A stretch of DNA of 41,214 nt, taken from Onstottus_A sp036505875 (GTDB lineage Bacteria > Acidobacteriota > Blastocatellia > UBA7656). Of the stretch, positions 24,364-33,411 are shown piece after piece (position 1 is the stretch's first letter; each line of letters opens with the position of its first letter). The notes below the pieces were generated by a model. The model did not search any database and had not been told where the DNA came from. It was given only the letters and a program-made list of their open reading frames with translations. The stretch spans positions 1 through 41,214 of the forward strand of contig DASXSR010000119.1 in NCBI GenBank assembly GCA_036505875.1, given 5' to 3'. The position numbers and the translations under genes were made by a program.

Positions 24364-27300
24364 TTGGCTATCGACGCATTCAAAACTTTCCACGCTGAAG
24401 TCTTCGAGGAGCTGTACAAAAGTAGCGAGCTCGAGCGGCTAACCTCTGAAGTAAAATCGGGTCGCCGCACGATGGTTCTATCCGGTCTGGCTGGAAGCGC
24501 TCGCGCGTTGGTGCTCGTGGCGCTTGAAAAGAAGCTCGCTCGTCGAGTCGTGTTCGTCGCGCGATCCAATCGCGAAGTTGAAGAGTTTCAATCCGACGTT
24601 GATTTCTTTTTTTGCGCGCTGAACGGCGCCGATACCAGCGAGCAGAGCGTACTCGCAATCCCCGCGGTCGAAGCCGATCCCTATGACGGCACCTCGCCGC
24701 ACGCCGAGGTGTTTGAACAGCGCGCGCTGTCGCTCTATCGGGCCACCAGAGGCGAGGCCCGCATCCTGCTCGCTTCGGTGAGCGCCTTGGCTCAGCGGAC
24801 GATCTCTCCCGATTTGCTTCTCGCTTCAAGCATTTCGCTGCGCATCGGCGAACAGATGCCCCCCGAGTTGATCGTGGACCTTTTGACCGCCGCCGGTTAC
24901 GTCCGCGAAGAACCGGTTGGCGCAGTCGGCGAGTTCAGCTTGCGCGGAGGCATTCTCGATGTGTTCTCGCCCGCGCACGAGTCCCCGCATCGTATCGAGT
25001 TCTTCGGCGACGAAGTCGAATCGATTCGCGAGTTCGATCCTGACACACAACGCTCGGTAGGCCGAGCTACAGAGTCAATCATCGTTCCAATGCGAGAGTT
25101 GTCCGTGCGACGCGAGGAATTCATGTCGTGGGCAGAAGCGGCTGCGCGCCATTGGTCGGACGAGCGGTTCCGTCGCGATCTCAGATCTCGATTGGGGCAT
25201 GCCGAACGCGGCGAGGCTTTTCCAGGTTGGGAGTATCTGTTGCCGCTCACTCGCGGGCTGACCGCCTCGGCGTTCGATTATTTCAAAGATGCTGTCATTG
25301 TGATCGATGAGCCCGTCGCCATCGAAAAGCGAGCTTCTGACCTCTATCGATATCTCGAAGAGCGTTTCGCCCAGGCCGACGACGCCGGCGAGCTGTCGCT
25401 ACCGCCGGCCAAGTTGTTCTTGACCGCCGAGGAGCTTCGCGCGCGGTTCGAATCAGCAACGCGTGTTGAGTTGCGAGTGCTTGGCCGCGACGCTGCCGCA
25501 ACCGATGAACAATTCCGAATCGAATCGCTTATGCTCGTCTCGGGCGGCGCTGAGAGCGCGCCACAGCAATCAGCTCCGACAGCGCGCGATCTCTTTCTCT
25601 TCAATCTTGCCGATGACGTTCCAGACATCTCACTGATATCGCAATCGCCGCGACGATATCACGGTCGCATCAGCGAGTTGGCCGCCGACCTCGAAGCGGA
25701 GACGCGCACGACGTTATTTGCCATGCCAAGCCTCGGACTCGCCGAGCGCGTAACCGAGATGCTCGCCGAGTACTCGATCACCGCGCAACTCCTTCCGTCG
25801 TTGAGCAAGAAAGAACGCGATTCCTCCACGCTGGCCAGCGATCGAATCGTTACCGTGGGTAAGCTCGCTAACGGGTTCACGCTTCCGGCCGCTGAACTTT
25901 CGGTGTTGACCGAAAGCGATGTCTTCGGCGAAGTCGAACGCGCCGCGCTGCAGCGCGCGGTCCCCAAGAAGGCACGCAAGAGGCGAACCGCCGCAGCGTT
26001 TTTATCGGACCTCGGAGACTTGAAAGTCGGCGATTACGTCGTGCACGTGGACCACGGCATCGGCCAGTTCCAAGGGCTCGTTCAGATGACGACCGCGGGC
26101 GGACCAACGGGCAACCTTGCGGCAGGTTTGGAACGCGGTCGCGGCGATGTGCGCGAGTTCATGCTGCTCACTTACGCAGAGGGCTCTCGACTCTATGTGC
26201 CGGTCGAGCGGTTGGATCTCGTTCAGCGATATTCGGGAAGCGAGGGTCACCGTCCCCAACTGGACAAACTTGGCGGGCTCGGATGGCAAAAAGCAAAAGC
26301 GCGGGCCAAGCGGGCAATGCGCGACATGGCTGAGGAGTTGTTGAAACTGTACGCCGAACGAAAGCTCGTTCAAGGTCACGCCTATGAGTCGGACACCCCG
26401 TGGCAGCACGAGTTTGAAGACGCGTTCGAGTATCAGCTCACGCCAGATCAGGAAGCCGCGATCGAAGACGTCAAGGAAGGCATGCAAAGCCTGCAGCCGA
26501 TGGACCGCTTGATCGTCGGCGACGTAGGTTACGGCAAGACGGAAGTAGCTATGAGAGCCGCCTTCAAGGCGGTCATGGAAGGCAAACAAGTCGCGGTGCT
26601 CGCACCGACAACCGTTTTGGTCTACCAGCACTACAAGACTTTTCAGCAGCGCTTCAGCCCTTTTCCGGCGCGGGTCGAGATGCTTTCGCGCTTTCGAACC
26701 AAGAAAGAGCAGAAGGAAGTCGCTAAGGCGGTCCATGCCGGAGCGGTCGATGTGGTCATAGGCACTCACCGGTTGTTGTCAAAGGACATCAGCTTCAAAG
26801 ATCTCGGGCTGCTGGTCGTCGACGAAGAGCAGCGTTTCGGAGTTGCGCACAAGGAGCGAATCAAACAAATGCGGAAGAAGGTCGACGTGATCGCGATGTC
26901 GGCAACGCCGATTCCGCGCACTCTGAACATGTCGCTGGCCGGGTTGCGGGATATGTCGGTGATCGAGACTCCTCCACGAGACCGATTGGCGATTCAAACT
27001 CACGTGGTGCTGTTCTCGGAACCTGTCGTACGCTCGGCAATCGAGCTCGAGCTTCAACGCAGCGGCCAGGTTTTCTTCGTTCACAATCGGGTCGAGACGA
27101 TCCACACGATTGCCGAGCTTGTCCAGCGTCTTGTTCCGCAAGCGCTCATCGGCGTGGGCCACGGCCAGATGGCTGAGAAGGATTTGGAAAACATCATTCT
27201 CAAGTTCATCCGCCACGAGCTTGATGTGCTGGTCTCGACTACGATCATCGAGAACGGTATTGACATCCCGCTTGCGAACACGATCATCATCAATCGGGCC

Positions 27301-28047
27301 GACATGTACGGGCTGGCTCAGCTCTATCAACTGCGCGGTCGAGTGGGTCGCTCCAACCGCCGAGCTTACGCGTATCTTCTGATCCCATCCGAAGAAGGCC
27401 TGACTGACGTGGCTCGCCGGAGACTGGCAGCGATTCGCGAGTTCTCAGATTTGGGCGCGGGCTTCCGAATCGCCGCTCTCGACCTGGAGCTTCGCGGCGC
27501 CGGCAATTTGTTGGGCGCTCAGCAATCAGGACAAATCGACGCGATAGGATTTGACCTGTACACTCAGATGCTGGAACGCACTGTGCGCGAGTTGAAGGGC
27601 GAGCCTCCCGAAGACGAGGTCTCGACAGCGATCAATCTCGGCGTGGACATTCGAATTCCTGAGGACTACATCTACGACATGAGCCAGCGACTGCGTACCT
27701 ACAAACGCATCTCGTCTGCTGAGAGCGAAGAAGAATTGGCCGAAATTCACGCGGAGATTGCGGACCGCTACGGCCCAATCCCAGAAACTGTAGAGAGCCT
27801 GTTCGAGTACTCGCGCTTACGGCGTGAGGCTTCGAGGTTAGGAATAGCGTCGATCGATCGCGAAGGTGAGAGGCTTGCGGTGAAGTTCACCGAGGAAGCG
27901 AAGGTCGATCCGGACAAACTGATCGCGCTGGTGTCGACCGGCTCGGCAAGCTTCGCCCCGAGCGGCGTGCTGAAGATCGGATTGGGCTCACAAGGCGATG
28001 CAGAGGTATTTAACGAAGTGAGAGGATTATTGGCTGCGTTGCGGTAA
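24364..28047 (+). CDS. mfd: Transcription-repair coupling factor Mfd
   Basis: Mfd removes RNA polymerase stalled at DNA lesions and recruits UvrA. The 1227 residues contain the UvrB-like N-terminal module (about 1-390; S-G-L-A-G-S-A-R-A replaces a working Walker A, as is usual there), the RNA-polymerase-interacting domain (GDYVVHVDHGIGQFQGL from residue 556), the translocase with Walker A GDVGYGKT (719-726) and DEEQ (820-823), the Q-L-R-G-R-V-G-R-S motif VI, and the C-terminal TRCF domain. Length is normal. The start is TTG with a GGAAAAG site; no ATG fits better, because the next in-frame Met would cut conserved sequence. It stands alone and is convergent with the acetyltransferase gene 14 bases away. 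Confidence 0.97.
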   Translation: MAIDAFKTFHAEVFEELYKSSELERLTSEVKSGRRTMVLSGLAGSARALVLVALEKKLARRVVFVARSNREVEEFQSDVDFFFCALNGADTSEQSVLAIPAVEADPYDGTSPHAEVFEQRALSLYRATRGEARILLASVSALAQRTISPDLLLASSISLRIGEQMPPELIVDLLTAAGYVREEPVGAVGEFSLRGGILDVFSPAHESPHRIEFFGDEVESIREFDPDTQRSVGRATESIIVPMRELSVRREEFMSWAEAAARHWSDERFRRDLRSRLGHAERGEAFPGWEYLLPLTRGLTASAFDYFKDAVIVIDEPVAIEKRASDLYRYLEERFAQADDAGELSLPPAKLFLTAEELRARFESATRVELRVLGRDAAATDEQFRIESLMLVSGGAESAPQQSAPTARDLFLFNLADDVPDISLISQSPRRYHGRISELAADLEAETRTTLFAMPSLGLAERVTEMLAEYSITAQLLPSLSKKERDSSTLASDRIVTVGKLANGFTLPAAELSVLTESDVFGEVERAALQRAVPKKARKRRTAAAFLSDLGDLKVGDYVVHVDHGIGQFQGLVQMTTAGGPTGNLAAGLERGRGDVREFMLLTYAEGSRLYVPVERLDLVQRYSGSEGHRPQLDKLGGLGWQKAKARAKRAMRDMAEELLKLYAERKLVQGHAYESDTPWQHEFEDAFEYQLTPDQEAAIEDVKEGMQSLQPMDRLIVGDVGYGKTEVAMRAAFKAVMEGKQVAVLAPTTVLVYQHYKTFQQRFSPFPARVEMLSRFRTKKEQKEVAKAVHAGAVDVVIGTHRLLSKDISFKDLGLLVVDEEQRFGVAHKERIKQMRKKVDVIAMSATPIPRTLNMSLAGLRDMSVIETPPRDRLAIQTHVVLFSEPVVRSAIELELQRSGQVFFVHNRVETIHTIAELVQRLVPQALIGVGHGQMAEKDLENIILKFIRHELDVLVSTTIIENGIDIPLANTIIINRADMYGLAQLYQLRGRVGRSNRRAYAYLLIPSEEGLTDVARRRLAAIREFSDLGAGFRIAALDLELRGAGNLLGAQQSGQIDAIGFDLYTQMLERTVRELKGEPPEDEVSTAINLGVDIRIPEDYIYDMSQRLRTYKRISSAESEEELAEIHAEIADRYGPIPETVESLFEYSRLRREASRLGIASIDREGERLAVKFTEEAKVDPDKLIALVSTGSASFAPSGVLKIGLGSQGDAEVFNEVRGLLAALR

Positions 28048-28061
28048 GCCTATCATCAAAA

Positions 28062-29033
28062 TCACTTCTTTTCGCGATAGAAAACCGGAAAGCTGTGGAT
28101 CGTTCGGAAGCCGCAGGACTCGTATAGACGAACAGCATTCACGTTTGCGCTGGTCACGGCAAGCGTGACCGATTTGAAGCCTAGAGTGCGAAACTCTGAT
28201 AGAGCGCTTTGGAGTAACCGACGTCCGATGCCTTGAGCCTGACTGGCCGGATGCACGGAAATCTGCCCCACGTGGCCGACTCCGTGCGATACACGCGACC
28301 CGATCAGCACGCCCACCAAGGAGCCAGACGGACGAAGTGCTACGCGTGAGACCTGAGGCACGAAATCTCCGCACCATACGCTGTCGGTCAGGATGGATAA
28401 CAGGTCAGCGCAGCCTTCTTCGGTTCTGTATTGAGTGTTGATGCTGCTGTCGTGAGTGTCGTGGTAGGAGCGATGAATGACTCTGGCAGCCTGCGAGAAA
28501 TCGTTCTTCTTCCACGGTCTGATCGAGACGCCTCCCGGATCGATGCTCAAACCATCAGCGCTTGAAACAGCGTCGAGATCGACCAGCATGTAATTGCGTT
28601 CAAGTCGCTGGAATCCTCTAGCCTGGAATAGAGCGTCGGCTTCATAGTTCCCGACGCCAACATATTGACTTTCGATGCGGCGCACTCGGCTCATACGGTC
28701 GAGCCTATCGAAAACCGCCGCCGCCAGTTGTCCGTCGATGCCGATGCCACGGCAAGCGCGAGCTACGTAGACGTCGCCTATCGAGCAGCGCGATCCTTCG
28801 ATCAGATAATAGGCAAATCCCACGGTGGTGGCGCCGCGCGTCGCAACCAAACCGGTGAGTTGCCGCTGCCGCGCGACATCACGTATCAGCATGCTCGGGC
28901 CTTTGAAGTCCCACTTCAGCAGCTCGATCCACTCGGCGCATTGTTCGTCGAACAGTTTCTCCAGGCTCGCAAGATCTGAGTCTGCGATCGCAGTGATGCC
29001 TATTTCGGGGTTGATGAGCGCGGCGGTCGCCAT
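28062..29033 (-). CDS. GNAT-family acetyltransferase with two GNAT domains
   Basis: A 323-residue protein made of two GNAT folds. The C-terminal domain (about 170-320) has the acetyl-CoA signature H-P-A-S-Q-A-Q-G-I-G-R-R-L-L and the closing N-A-V-R-L-Y-E-S-C-G-F, so it should be the active one. The N-terminal domain (about 15-155) has G-D-V-Y-V-A-R-A-C-R-G-I-G-I-D and E-A-D-A-L-F-Q-A-R-G-F, a weaker form of the same motifs. Substrate unknown. The gene ends 14 bases from the mfd stop on the other strand and starts 27 bases after the stop of the phosphatase gene, so it may be the last gene of that minus-strand group. Confidence 0.9.
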   Translation of the reverse strand: MATAALINPEIGITAIADSDLASLEKLFDEQCAEWIELLKWDFKGPSMLIRDVARQRQLTGLVATRGATTVGFAYYLIEGSRCSIGDVYVARACRGIGIDGQLAAAVFDRLDRMSRVRRIESQYVGVGNYEADALFQARGFQRLERNYMLVDLDAVSSADGLSIDPGGVSIRPWKKNDFSQAARVIHRSYHDTHDSSINTQYRTEEGCADLLSILTDSVWCGDFVPQVSRVALRPSGSLVGVLIGSRVSHGVGHVGQISVHPASQAQGIGRRLLQSALSEFRTLGFKSVTLAVTSANVNAVRLYESCGFRTIHSFPVFYREKK

Positions 29034-29059
29034 AGGTTGGAAAAGAATCGAAGAGCGGT

Positions 29060-30817
29060 TTACTGACGAAGCGTTAAATCGCTATCCTCGAGCCCCGCAT
29101 TGGTGCGCTTGATTATCATAAGAGTCATATCGTCTACCGGCGCTGCCGTCCCGACGAACCGCGACAAGGCTTCGTCGATTCGGTCGCGGATACCCGACGC
29201 AGAACGGTTGAGGTTGTTCTTCAAAACTTCGATCAGCCTGTCCTCATCGAACTCTTCATCCCGCTCGTTGACTGACTCCGTTATGCCATCGCTGTAGATG
29301 ACAAGCACGTCTCCCACATTAAACTTGACCGAGCCTTCCTGATACTTCACATCTTGCATCATTCCTATCGGAAGTCCTCCCTTGTCGAGTCGTTCAACTT
29401 CGCCGGTGGATCTCACGAGCATCGGCGCATTGTGACCGCCGTTGGAATAAGCGAGCACTCCGGTCTGTGGGTCAAGCTCGCCGTAGAACAAGGTGAGATA
29501 TTTGTTCGGCGGCGAGTTCTCGAAGATGTATTCGTTTATCTCGCCCATCACCTCGCTGATCGTCGAACGGGTTTGTGATTGCGCTCGAACGGCGGCGTGG
29601 ACCGAGGACATCAATAGCGCCGCGCCGGTCCCCTTTCCGGACACGTCGCCTACCGCCAGGACGACGCGGTTGTCGCGCTTGCGGTGAATAAAATCGTAAT
29701 AATCACCACCGATTTCGCGACATGGGAACGACACGCCGGTCATATCCCAGCCGTCAATCTTGGGAGGCGCGAACGGTTGCAGCCGCATCTGAATCTCGGA
29801 AGCGACTTTCAGCTCCTCTTCCATCCTGCGTTTTTCAAGCCGCTCTTCAAGCAGACGCTCGTTTTCGATTTTGATGGAAGCCACCGACGCGATGGTCGTG
29901 AGCACTTTCAAATCCTCTTCCTTGAACCGATTGTGGAAGGGATTGTCTACGTAGATCATCCCGAAAGTCTCTTCGCCTGAAGCGAGCGGGACAGCCATGA
30001 CGGATCTGATCTGGCTGAGGACAACCGACTGTTGCGATTGAAACCGCGGATCGTGCATCGCGTCAGACGTCAGCACGGAAGCTCCCTCGCTGATGACTTT
30101 GTTTGTGATCGATCTGCTGAGCTGCACTTGCGACGCCGAGGGCAAGGCTGATTCGCTCGCGCCGCGCGCGATTTTGCAGCTTAGGTCCCCGCCCTCTTTT
30201 AGGAACAAGAAGCCGCGCTCGGCTGGTATCGCCTGAAAGACCAGGTCTATGGTCATCTTCAGCGTGTCTTCGAGAGTCGTCCGAGGCAGCAACGCTATGC
30301 CGACCTGAGAGACAATGCTGAGCAGATTGCGGCCGGGCGTCTCCGCCTGTTTCGCGGCGCTTGCAGCAGAGCTGGGCTGGGATTCTCCGGACATCGCCCC
30401 GGACCTTATCGAAGAGATCAAGTCGTTGGTAGAGCGCGATGGAATCGGAGAGGTTATGGTGTCGGCCGGGAGCGATGCGCCGGCTGGCCCTGCGAGATAG
30501 ACGGTCGCTCCCGACAGTAAGTCTTGCTCGCCCGAAGTGTATTCGATTTCGGTCTCGCCTATGCGAACCATGTCTCCCACATTGAGAAGCACTGTTCCGG
30601 TCACACGGCGCCCGTTCACAAACGTGCCATTCGCGCTGCCGTTGTCCATCAACAGCACCTGATCGTTCTCGCGTCTGATCTCGGCGTGAAGACGAGAGGC
30701 GAAAGGATCGCTTATGCAAATATCGTTACGAGAGGAACGGCCGATGGTGAGCTTCATCCTGTCGAGCTTCACGATCGAAGGTTCGTAGTCTTTGGGGCGT
30801 ATGACAAAAGTAGCCAT
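29060..30817 (-). CDS. FHA-GAF-PP2C (SpoIIE/RsbU-type) phosphatase
   Basis: A signalling phosphatase of 585 residues. An FHA domain (about 5-95; I-G-R-S-S-R-N-D, S-R-L-H-A and N-G-S-A-N-G-T-F-V-N) binds phosphothreonine. A GAF domain (about 165-325) could sense a ligand. The C-terminal PP2C/SpoIIE catalytic domain (about 350-575) has E-I-G-G-D-Y-Y-D, V-G-D-V-S-G-K-G-T-G-A-A-L, Y-S-D-G-I-T-E and V-D-D-M-T-L, including the metal-binding Asp residues. In related systems such enzymes dephosphorylate anti-sigma-factor antagonists or kinase substrates. It shares its strand with an RDD protein and two other FHA proteins, one a kinase, so a kinase/phosphatase circuit read through FHA domains is plausible. 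Confidence 0.93.
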   Translation of the reverse strand: MATFVIRPKDYEPSIVKLDRMKLTIGRSSRNDICISDPFASRLHAEIRRENDQVLLMDNGSANGTFVNGRRVTGTVLLNVGDMVRIGETEIEYTSGEQDLLSGATVYLAGPAGASLPADTITSPIPSRSTNDLISSIRSGAMSGESQPSSAASAAKQAETPGRNLLSIVSQVGIALLPRTTLEDTLKMTIDLVFQAIPAERGFLFLKEGGDLSCKIARGASESALPSASQVQLSRSITNKVISEGASVLTSDAMHDPRFQSQQSVVLSQIRSVMAVPLASGEETFGMIYVDNPFHNRFKEEDLKVLTTIASVASIKIENERLLEERLEKRRMEEELKVASEIQMRLQPFAPPKIDGWDMTGVSFPCREIGGDYYDFIHRKRDNRVVLAVGDVSGKGTGAALLMSSVHAAVRAQSQTRSTISEVMGEINEYIFENSPPNKYLTLFYGELDPQTGVLAYSNGGHNAPMLVRSTGEVERLDKGGLPIGMMQDVKYQEGSVKFNVGDVLVIYSDGITESVNERDEEFDEDRLIEVLKNNLNRSASGIRDRIDEALSRFVGTAAPVDDMTLMIIKRTNAGLEDSDLTLRQ

Positions 30818-30829
30818 AGTTAGAATTGA

Positions 30830-30881
30830 TGCGTGATGCGGGATCCGTGATTCTCACGCGTCACGAATCACGTATCACTCC
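30830..30881. repeat. Inverted array of degenerate heptamers
   Basis: Three tandem seven-base units (TGCGTGA, TGCGGGA, TCCGTGA) are followed by TTC and then four units in inverted orientation (TCACGCG, TCACGAA, TCACGTA, TCACTCC). The whole can fold into a hairpin. It lies between the phosphatase and RDD genes. The same layout with other heptamers occurs at 33229 and 34279. Confidence 0.8.
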
Positions 30882-31600
30882 TATTTCGATATTACCACGA
30901 CGGTGCGTGCAATCTTGTCGTGCCAGCCTTGTTGCTGCGGGTCCCACAACATCCAGAGAAACCCCAGAAAGAATGCCGCGGTCGAAAGCGGATATCCGAT
31001 CAAGTGTCGCAACGCTGCTTGCTTCATCGTGAACGGCCTGCCGTCAACTCGCACGATATAGATGCCGAGAATTCGCATGCCGGCTGTTTGACCTCCGGCG
31101 CCGGCCAGCACTATGAAGTTTACGACAAAAAGTATGACAGAAAGGCCTGCTACAATCAGCAGGTCAGTGTTCGAGCCGACCACGGACTTCCGGCTGGCGG
31201 CCGTCACCGCAAACGTGAAAACCATGATTCCGATAAGCGTGATCAAGAAATCAAACATCAACGCGCCGTAGCGCAACCCGAATCCAGCCTGCTCAAACGC
31301 TCCAATCATAGCGTGCGTGGGCGGCGCATAACGTTTCACCGCGACACGTGCGCCACCATTCCGGCGGACTATCGAGGCCGTCCGCGCTCGTTCAACGGCG
31401 GGAAGCGGCTTCCGATCCGTGACTGAAGCACCCTCGTGCCGCTGAAGAGCCGACCGCTCAGCCGCAAGTAAGTCGCCTACCGCGACGTTGGCGCTGCCCG
31501 GAACTTGTCGCTGGCGCTCGGGCTTGCCCTTGCCGCACCGCGGACAGAACTTCGATCGCTCGCTCAGTTGTTTGCCACAGTATGGGCAGAACTTTGTCAT
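30881..31600 (-). CDS. Zinc-ribbon RDD-family membrane protein
   Basis: The N-terminus carries a complete double-knuckle zinc ribbon, F-C-P-Y-C-G-K and F-C-P-R-C-G-K, residues 4-24. After a charged linker comes an RDD domain (about 95-235): R-Y-G-A-L-M-F-D-F-L-I-T with its conserved Arg/Asp, a second hydrophobic segment at about 145-170, G-G-Q-T-A-G-M-R-I-L-G-I, and D-P-Q-Q-Q-G-W-H-D-K-I-A-R-T-V-V. RDD proteins are inner-membrane proteins of mostly unknown, possibly transport-related function. The zinc ribbon should face the cytoplasm, like those on the two neighbouring proteins. The stop overlaps the end of the heptamer array. Confidence 0.9.
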   Translation of the reverse strand: MTKFCPYCGKQLSERSKFCPRCGKGKPERQRQVPGSANVAVGDLLAAERSALQRHEGASVTDRKPLPAVERARTASIVRRNGGARVAVKRYAPPTHAMIGAFEQAGFGLRYGALMFDFLITLIGIMVFTFAVTAASRKSVVGSNTDLLIVAGLSVILFVVNFIVLAGAGGQTAGMRILGIYIVRVDGRPFTMKQAALRHLIGYPLSTAAFFLGFLWMLWDPQQQGWHDKIARTVVVISK

Positions 31601-31610
31601 AACAAGGACG

Positions 31611-31667
31611 TAGCACAGACTTCAGTCTGTCGCCGGCCCGAAACTACACAGACTGAAGTCTGTGCCA
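31611..31667. repeat. REP-like double palindrome, copy 1
   Basis: Two inverted copies of a palindrome (CACAGACTTCAGTCTGT and ACAGACTGAAGTCTGTG) enclose a GC-rich 16-base spacer. Each copy is itself self-complementary (ACAGACT/AGTCTGT). It abuts the stop of the kinase gene and precedes the RDD gene. The core ACTTCAGTCTG recurs at 33262-33346 on the other side of the kinase gene. Confidence 0.8.
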
Positions 31668-31668
31668 C

Positions 31669-33219
31669 TCACGCCAGCATGAATTTCAACACCGTTCCGC
31701 CAAGCCTGAGCTCATCGCCGGCCGAGAGCGCTCGTGGAGTCTTGGCGGTGAGCTTTATCGAATTGACTATTGTCCCATTCACCGACCCGAGGTCCTCGAT
31801 CAAGAACTGCTCGCCGAGCCGGAAAATCCGCGCGTGGCTGCGCGACACCTTTGTTTGCGGGTCGTACATTGTCAAATCAAAGTCCGGAAATATTCTCGTG
31901 TGCGGATCGGTCCGACCTATGAGCACGCTCTCTTTATCAATCTGGAAAGGCTTCACCATGTCACTCGTGCCGACGACCACCAGCTGGGCGGTGATGCGGG
32001 CGGGCGCCGGCGCGCCTGCGTAGCCTGCTTCGATGCTTCCCGGTGTAGGCTGGCGCTGTCCGCAGTGAGCGCAGAACACATCGTCGGCGCCGATCTCCTG
32101 ACCGCAGTTTCCACAAAAGACCCATTCAACCGCCGGCACGCTGCTGGGCGGCGGTTGAACCGGATAAGGCCGCTGCGTGCTAGCGGGCCTGGCAAACTCC
32201 GGTCTCGGATTCGCAACGAGGTGGGCACTGTGCGCTTCGAGCGTGCGCATGAACTCGAGTGCCGACGCATGCCGGTCTTCCGGTTTGTGCGAGACGGCTC
32301 TCATAAGGATTTGCTCCATCTCAAGCGATATTGCACGGTTTATTTGAGTCGGTCGCGGGTTCTTGCTGAAATCGAAAATGAGCAACGGATTGTCCTGCGG
32401 GTCGGAACCCGTCAACATATGAAACATAGTCGCGCCGAGCGAATAGATGTCCGAGCGCGCCTCGACCTTGCCGGCAAACAACTCAGGCGGTGCATAGCCC
32501 ATTGTGCCGATCGCAGTCACACCCTTTTCGGTTGGCCGCACGATGCGAGCGATGCCGAAGTCGACAAGCATCACGCGGCTCGTTTTGTCATCGAGCATCA
32601 GGTTTGCGGGCTTGAGGTCCCGATAAATGATCGGCGGCCTCTGCGAATGTATGTAGTGAAGCACATCACAAATCTGGACAGCCCACTTGCAAACCGTCGC
32701 TTCTTCGACGATGCCGCCGCGCATTCGCATCTGTTCGGCGAGGTCGCCGCCGCCGATCCACCGCATCACAAGGTAGTAGCGCCCGCCTTCGATGAAGTAG
32801 TCGAATACGGTCGGGATCGAAGGGTGATCGAGCTGCGCAAGCACTTCAGCCTCGCGCTTGAAGTCGTCGACCGCCTTAGCCCGCTGGTTCTCGTCCGCAA
32901 ACATCTCGATCATCTCTTTTACGGCGCACAGTCGGTCGGCGAGTCGTTTGTCTCGCGCCTGATAGACTGATCCCATGCCGCCGCCGCCGACGCGGTTGAC
33001 GATCGAATATCTGTCGAGCAGCAGCGTTCCCGGTTCGAGCTGCTGGGTTGGAGCTTGTTTTGATTTTTTCAAATCAGGCACGCGACTCTCGACGGCGCCG
33101 CTTCGCGCCTCTATTACGACCGGCAGAGGCGTGGCCGGCATCGGGTCTTGTCCGGCCCCACACTCTCCACAAACCGGGTCTCCTGGTTGCACGGTACTGC
33201 CACATTCAGGACAAAACAT
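31669..33219 (-). CDS. Zinc ribbon-Ser/Thr kinase-zinc ribbon-FHA protein
   Basis: A 516-residue protein with four modules. Zinc ribbon 1 is at 3-20 (C-P-E-C and C-G-E-C). The Hanks-type kinase spans about 68-335, with GGGGMG, the Lys in A-V-K-E, YRDLKPAN (Tyr replaces the usual His of HRD, a common bacterial variant) and DFGIAR. Zinc ribbon 2 (F-C-G-N-C-G and F-C-A-H-C-G) is at about 370-390. The C-terminal FHA domain (about 415-515) has L-I-G-R-T-D, S-R-S-H-A-R-I and G-S-V-N-G-T. No membrane segment is seen. The FHA domain may dock on autophosphorylated kinase or on partner proteins. REP-like elements lie on both sides of the gene. Confidence 0.93.
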   Translation of the reverse strand: MFCPECGSTVQPGDPVCGECGAGQDPMPATPLPVVIEARSGAVESRVPDLKKSKQAPTQQLEPGTLLLDRYSIVNRVGGGGMGSVYQARDKRLADRLCAVKEMIEMFADENQRAKAVDDFKREAEVLAQLDHPSIPTVFDYFIEGGRYYLVMRWIGGGDLAEQMRMRGGIVEEATVCKWAVQICDVLHYIHSQRPPIIYRDLKPANLMLDDKTSRVMLVDFGIARIVRPTEKGVTAIGTMGYAPPELFAGKVEARSDIYSLGATMFHMLTGSDPQDNPLLIFDFSKNPRPTQINRAISLEMEQILMRAVSHKPEDRHASALEFMRTLEAHSAHLVANPRPEFARPASTQRPYPVQPPPSSVPAVEWVFCGNCGQEIGADDVFCAHCGQRQPTPGSIEAGYAGAPAPARITAQLVVVGTSDMVKPFQIDKESVLIGRTDPHTRIFPDFDLTMYDPQTKVSRSHARIFRLGEQFLIEDLGSVNGTIVNSIKLTAKTPRALSAGDELRLGGTVLKFMLA

Positions 33220-33228
33220 AACGACATA

Positions 33229-33263
33229 GTTTCTGGTTCCCGGTTCGTAGTTTCCGGTTGCAT
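33229..33263. repeat. Degenerate heptamer array upstream of the kinase gene
   Basis: Five tandem seven-base units: GTTTCTG, GTTCCCG, GTTCGTA, GTTTCCG, GTTGCAT. Inverted relatives (CCAGAAA, CCAGAAC) lie at 33384-33397 on the far side of the REP-like hairpin, so the two could pair over it. It sits ten bases before the kinase start codon (minus strand), in its leader or promoter. Confidence 0.72.
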
Positions 33264-33346
33264 CATTAACACTTCAGTCTGGTGAGGTGAGGAAGGCCTG
33301 GTGGTTCCAGTCATCCGCACCTCACTGAAGTGAGGTATTAATGATC
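33262..33346. repeat. REP-like inverted repeat, copy 2
   Basis: Left arm ATCATTAA-CACTTCAGT-GTGAGGTG and right arm CACCTCACTGAAGTG-TTAATGAT are inverted relatives with small insertions. The central CACTTCAGTCTG matches the core of the element at 31611. It lies between the kinase and the downstream zinc ribbon/FHA gene. Confidence 0.65.
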
Positions 33347-33411
33347 AAACAGAAAAGCAACGAATACGACTTTGTAATCAACGCCAGAAACCAGAACTTG
33401 TGAACCGTTCT

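Noticed and set aside
31834..32970. Plus-strand open frame of 378 codons opposite the zinc ribbon/kinase gene
   Set aside because: Arg/His-rich product with no domain, lying antisense to a gene with clear kinase and FHA motifs.
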